From DASWIG01 sp965371445 (GTDB lineage Bacteria > Acidobacteriota > Thermoanaerobaculia > Multivoradales > J023): a DNA stretch of 10,027 nucleotides. Shown here in pieces: positions 6,819 through 10,027 of this stretch; the stretch's first letter is position 1; the number at the start of each line of letters is the position of its first letter. A program made the translations under genes and the position numbers. Below the pieces are notes generated by a model, which was not told the DNA's origin, did not search any database, and saw nothing but the letters and a program-made list of their open reading frames with translations. Location of the stretch: assembly GCA_965371445.1 (NCBI GenBank), contig CBDUYN010000270.1, positions 1-10,027 of the forward strand, written 5' to 3'.

Positions 6819-6825
6819 AGAGGAG
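6819..6825 (+). promoter_or_regulatory. Ribosome binding site supporting a GTG start for hsdR
   Basis: AGAGGAG lies six bases before GTG 6832. The competing ATG 6784, inside the end of darG, has no purine-rich site upstream. The product from GTG begins MAPTDTSEEGLEDLI, close to the short leader usual for this HsdR group. Confidence 0.55.
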
Positions 6826-6831
6826 CAGCTT

Positions 6832-9800
6832 GTGGCACCCACCGACACCTCGGAAGAAGGCCTTGAAGACCTGATCTGCGTCGCCCTGACCGGGACACTC
6901 TGCGTCCCCCGGTCGTCTCCGGGTGACATCCGCGAGGCGAGCCTGTCCTACACCACTGCCCTTGGAACGATCCACGAGGTCACCGCCAGCGAGACGTCCG
7001 ACGTAGCCGAGCCCTACAACGCCCCGGACTACGTCTGCGGCGACCCGAAGGACTACGACCGCGAGCATGCGGTCGACCTCGCGAAGCTCCTCGCTTTCTT
7101 GCAGACCACCCAACGCCGGGTCGTCGAGAAGTTGGGTCTCGCCGTCGAAGGTCCGCCGCGTCGCAAGTTCCTTGCCCGGCTCCAGGGGGAGATCAGCAAG
7201 CGGGGTGTCGTCGACGTGCTCCGCAAGGGGTTCGGAATGGGGGCGGTCCCCTCGGTCGTCCTGTTCTACGGCACGCCGTCGCCGGGCAACGTCCGGGCGG
7301 CCGAGCAATACGACGCCAACGTCTTCAGCGTCACGCGGCAGTTGTGTTACAGCCGCGACGAGACCCGTCTTGCCCTCGACCTGGTGCTTTTCGTCAACGG
7401 TCTTCCCGTCGCCACCTTCGAGCTCAAGAACCGGTTCACCCGGCAGACGGTCACCGACGCGAAGGAGCAGTACAAGAGGGACCGTAAGGCCAGCGAGCCA
7501 CTCTTCCACTTCGGCCGCTGCCTCGTTCACTTCGCGGTCGACGACGAGGAGGTGTGGTTCTGCACCCATCTCCAGGATAGGGCCTCTTGGTTCCTGCCGT
7601 TCAACAAGGGCTACCAGGACGGTAGCGGCAACCCGCCCAACGACTACGGCATCAAGACCGACTACCTTTGGCGTCAGATCCTGACCCGTAAAGGACTCAC
7701 CGACATCCTCGAGAACTACGCCCAGGTGGTGACAGAGAAGGACCTTCGCACGGGCCGTAAGAAGAAGAAGCAGATCTTTCCCCGATACCATCAGCTCGAC
7801 GTGGTCCGCAGCCTTCTCGGCAGAGCCCGGACCGACGGTCCCGGCCACCGCTACCTGATCCAGCACTCGACGGGCAGCGGCAAGAGCAACTCGATTGCCT
7901 GGCTCACCCACCAGTTGGTCGGGCTGCGACGGCAGGGCGACCAGGTCTTCGACACGGTGATCGTGGTCACGGACCGTCGGGTGCTCGACAAGCAGATCCG
8001 CGACACGATCCAGGATTTCGCGCAGGTGAGCGCCACGATCGGCGCGGTGACGGAGGGCTCCGCGCAGCTTCGCCGGTTCATCGAGAGCGGCAAGAGGATC
8101 ATCATCACGACGGTCCAGAAGTTTCCCTTCGTCCTAAAGGAGATCGGCGACGCCCACCGCAACCGGACGTTCGCCATCGTGATCGACGAGGCGCATTCGA
8201 GCCAGGGCGGGCGCACGTCGGCGAAGATGAACATCGCGCTCTCGGCGGCGGGCGGCGAGATGGAGAGCGAGGACACCGAAGACGTCGTCAATCGTCTGAT
8301 CGAAGCGCGGAAAATGCTGGCCAACGCGAGCTACTTCGCCTTCACGGCGACGCCCAAGAACAAGACCCTCGAAGTCTTCGGCAAGTCCCGGCCGGAAGGC
8401 GAGGAAGTCAAGCACGAGGCGTTTCACTGCTACACGATGAAGCAGGCGATCCAGGAGGGTTTCATCCTCGACGTACTGGCCAATTACACGCCAATGGAGA
8501 GTTTCTACCGGCTCGCGAAGACGGTGGGAGACGACCCGGAGTTCGACACCAAGAAGGCACAGAAGAAGCTGCGACGCTACGTCGAGTCGCACCAGCACGC
8601 GATCCGCGAAAAGGCGGAGATCATGGTCGACCACTTCCATGACAAGGTGCTGGCGAAGCAGAAGATCGGCGGCGAGGCACGGGCGATGGTGGTGACCGAC
8701 GGTGTCGAGCGGGCCATCCGTTACTACCACGCGATTGAGGCCTGCCTGAAGGAGCGCAAGAGTCCGTGGAGGGCCGTCGTCGCCTTCTCGGGCGAGCCCG
8801 AGTACGAGGGCCGGAAAGTCACAGAGGCTGTGATCAACGGTTTTCCGAGCCAGAAGATCGTCGAGCGTTTCCGTGAGGACCCGTATCGTTTCCTGGTCTG
8901 CGCCGACAAGTTCCAGACGGGCTACGACGAGCCGTTGCTGCACACGATGTACGTCGACAAGAAGCTCTCCGACATCAAGGCGGTGCAGACCCTCTCCCGC
9001 CTCAATCGTTCCCACCCGAAAAAGCACGATACTTTCGTCCTCGACTTCCTGAACGACGCCGAGACGATCAAGACGGCATTCGACCGTTACTACCGCACGA
9101 CGATCCTGAGCTCGGAGACCGATCCCGACAAGCTGCACGACTTGAAGTCCGGCCTCGAAGGCTACCAGGTCTACAACGAGACGGACGTCGAGCAGCTCGT
9201 CGAGCGGTACCTGGGCGGCGCGGACCGCGATCAGCTCGATCCGATCCTCGACGCCTGCGTCGCGACCTACGTGGAGTTGCTCGACGAAGACGGCCAGGTC
9301 GACTTCAAGAGCAAGGCGAAGGTGTTCTTACGCACCTACAGCTTCCTGGCTTCGGTACTGACTTTTGGCCATCCGGGGTGGGAGAAGCTGTCGATCTTCC
9401 TGAGCTTCCTGGTGCCCAAGCTTCCGGCTCCGCAGGAGGCGGACCTGTCGAGAGGGATCCTGGAGGCCATCGACATGGACAGCTACCGGGTGGAGGCCCG
9501 CTCGGCGATCGAGATCACGCTCGAAGACGAGGACGCGGAGATCGACCCGGTGCCGGCGGCGGGCGGCGCGGCGACCTCGGAGGCGGAGATGGACCGGCTG
9601 AGCAACATCCTCAGGGAGTTCAACGAGCAGTTCGCGATCGACTGGAACGACACGGACAAGGTCGGCGAGTTCATCACGGAGGAGCTTCCCGCGGAGGTGG
9701 CGGCGGACCCGTCGTATCAGAACGCCATCCACAACTCCGACGAGCAGAACGCCCGGATCGAGCACGACAAAGTGTTGCAGCGGATTCTCGTGGAGCGTCT

Positions 9801-9936
9801 GTCGGACTACACCGAGCTCTTCAAGCGATACAGCGACGATCCGTCGTTCAAGAAGTGGCTCGCCGACGCGATCTTCGCGGCGACCTACCGGGCTACGAAA
9901 TCGGGACAGGTGTCGCCGCCCCGGAATGGGCTCTAG
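6832..9936 (+). CDS. hsdR: Type I R-M restriction/translocase subunit R
   Basis: HsdR is the ATP-driven DNA translocase and nuclease of the type I complex; bound to HsdM-HsdS at unmodified targets it reels in DNA and cuts at a distance. From GTG 6832 the product is 1034 aa, a normal length. The N-terminal PD-(D/E)xK nuclease has D183 in LALDLVLF and E197-x-K199 in FELKN, followed by a QY motif in AKEQYKRD. The SF2 helicase motor has Walker A GSGKS (348-352), DEAH (452-455), TAT (505-507, motif III) and QTLSRLNRSHPKK near 720 (motif VI). A helical C-terminus for complex assembly follows. All catalytic motifs are intact and there is no frameshift. The start is uncertain: ATG 6784, overlapping darG by 23 bp, would add 16 residues, but GTG has the better ribosome binding site. 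Being last, after the methyltransferase and the toxin-antitoxin pair, it should be made after modification is established. Confidence 0.96.
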   Translation: MAPTDTSEEGLEDLICVALTGTLCVPRSSPGDIREASLSYTTALGTIHEVTASETSDVAEPYNAPDYVCGDPKDYDREHAVDLAKLLAFLQTTQRRVVEKLGLAVEGPPRRKFLARLQGEISKRGVVDVLRKGFGMGAVPSVVLFYGTPSPGNVRAAEQYDANVFSVTRQLCYSRDETRLALDLVLFVNGLPVATFELKNRFTRQTVTDAKEQYKRDRKASEPLFHFGRCLVHFAVDDEEVWFCTHLQDRASWFLPFNKGYQDGSGNPPNDYGIKTDYLWRQILTRKGLTDILENYAQVVTEKDLRTGRKKKKQIFPRYHQLDVVRSLLGRARTDGPGHRYLIQHSTGSGKSNSIAWLTHQLVGLRRQGDQVFDTVIVVTDRRVLDKQIRDTIQDFAQVSATIGAVTEGSAQLRRFIESGKRIIITTVQKFPFVLKEIGDAHRNRTFAIVIDEAHSSQGGRTSAKMNIALSAAGGEMESEDTEDVVNRLIEARKMLANASYFAFTATPKNKTLEVFGKSRPEGEEVKHEAFHCYTMKQAIQEGFILDVLANYTPMESFYRLAKTVGDDPEFDTKKAQKKLRRYVESHQHAIREKAEIMVDHFHDKVLAKQKIGGEARAMVVTDGVERAIRYYHAIEACLKERKSPWRAVVAFSGEPEYEGRKVTEAVINGFPSQKIVERFREDPYRFLVCADKFQTGYDEPLLHTMYVDKKLSDIKAVQTLSRLNRSHPKKHDTFVLDFLNDAETIKTAFDRYYRTTILSSETDPDKLHDLKSGLEGYQVYNETDVEQLVERYLGGADRDQLDPILDACVATYVELLDEDGQVDFKSKAKVFLRTYSFLASVLTFGHPGWEKLSIFLSFLVPKLPAPQEADLSRGILEAIDMDSYRVEARSAIEITLEDEDAEIDPVPAAGGAATSEAEMDRLSNILREFNEQFAIDWNDTDKVGEFITEELPAEVAADPSYQNAIHNSDEQNARIEHDKVLQRILVERLSDYTELFKRYSDDPSFKKWLADAIFAATYRATKSGQVSPPRNGL

Positions 9937-9940
9937 CGTA

Positions 9941-9959
9941 CCCAGGGCGTTGCCCTGGG
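9941..9959. terminator. Strong hairpin just after hsdR
   Basis: CCCAGGGC (9941-9948) pairs perfectly with GCCCTGGG (9952-9959) around GTT, four bases after the hsdR stop. It could end the operon transcript or act as a 3' stabiliser, but no T-run follows. Palindromes of this CCCAGGGC-GTT-GCCCTGGG type occur as dispersed elements in some GC-rich genomes, which is the alternative reading. Confidence 0.5.
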
Positions 9960-9970
9960 CTTCAGGATAG

Positions 9971-10027
9971 AACCCGTTGGGGTTGGAGCAGCCGACAAGG
10001 CTGCGAGTCTTGCGGGGTGCAAGTCCC
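9971..10027 (+). other. Run of stem-loops at the right edge, possible start of a structured RNA
   Basis: Three further stems follow one another closely: AACCC/GGGTT (9971-9975/9980-9984), GCAGCC/GGCTGC (9988-9993/9999-10004) and CTTGC/GCAAG (10009-10013/10019-10023). There is no open reading frame. The density of stems and the closing phrase GGGGTGCAAGTCCC resemble the 5' part of some bacterial group II introns. The window ends before any domain V or reverse transcriptase could be seen, so the identity is open. Confidence 0.3.

Noticed and set aside
6745..7911. 388-codon open frame on the - strand opposite hsdR
   Set aside because: Shadow of hsdR; Val/Glu/Leu/Arg-rich composition without domain features.
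8134..9138. 334-codon open frame on the - strand opposite hsdR
   Set aside because: Another GC-driven shadow of the helicase region; the + strand holds conserved SF2 motifs here.

Overview
The window carries one complete, co-directional defence operon on the + strand of a GC-rich bacterial genome: a type I restriction-modification (R-M) system in the order hsdM - hsdS - darT - darG - hsdR, with a DarT/DarG DNA ADP-ribosylation toxin-antitoxin pair between the specificity and restriction subunits. Most coding sequence is strongly GC-rich with many C/G third positions, and start codons are preceded by Shine-Dalgarno sequences. The inverted-repeat palindromes around the operon are of a kind I associate with large soil or sediment genomes such as Acidobacteriota and Planctomycetota. 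That placement is an impression, not a demonstrated assignment.

Region by region. Positions 1-210 are a decayed tandem array with a 42-44 bp period that runs off the left edge. Positions 212-417 look like the frameshifted 3' end of a dead gene. Positions 418-752 hold no convincing gene but contain several hairpins, one an 11-bp perfect inverted repeat, and a possible -10 box. hsdM (753-3686) has an unusually long N-terminus made of a 104-codon-spaced duplication of SAP/Rho-N-like helical repeats ahead of an ordinary N6-adenine methyltransferase. hsdS (3683-5098) overlaps it by 4 bp and has the classic two-half design; its target-recognition regions are clearly AT-richer than their surroundings. 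darT (5105-5752) and darG (5769-6806) follow with gaps of 6 and 16 bp. hsdR (most likely 6832-9936) closes the operon. After it come a strong hairpin (9941-9959) and a run of further stem-loops up to the right edge, which may be the start of a structured RNA or intron.

How the genes work together. HsdM and HsdS should form the methyltransferase, and addition of HsdR gives the ATP-driven restriction complex. DarT is expected to ADP-ribosylate thymidine in single-stranded DNA. DarG should remove the mark through its macro domain (the lysine of the NFPTK motif falls at residue 80) and restrain DarT through its C-terminal domain. The toxin module sits in the same slot, between hsdS and hsdR, that the anticodon nuclease gene prrC occupies in the E. 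coli EcoprrI locus. This suggests, as inference only, a back-up layer that acts when phage defeats the R-M system.
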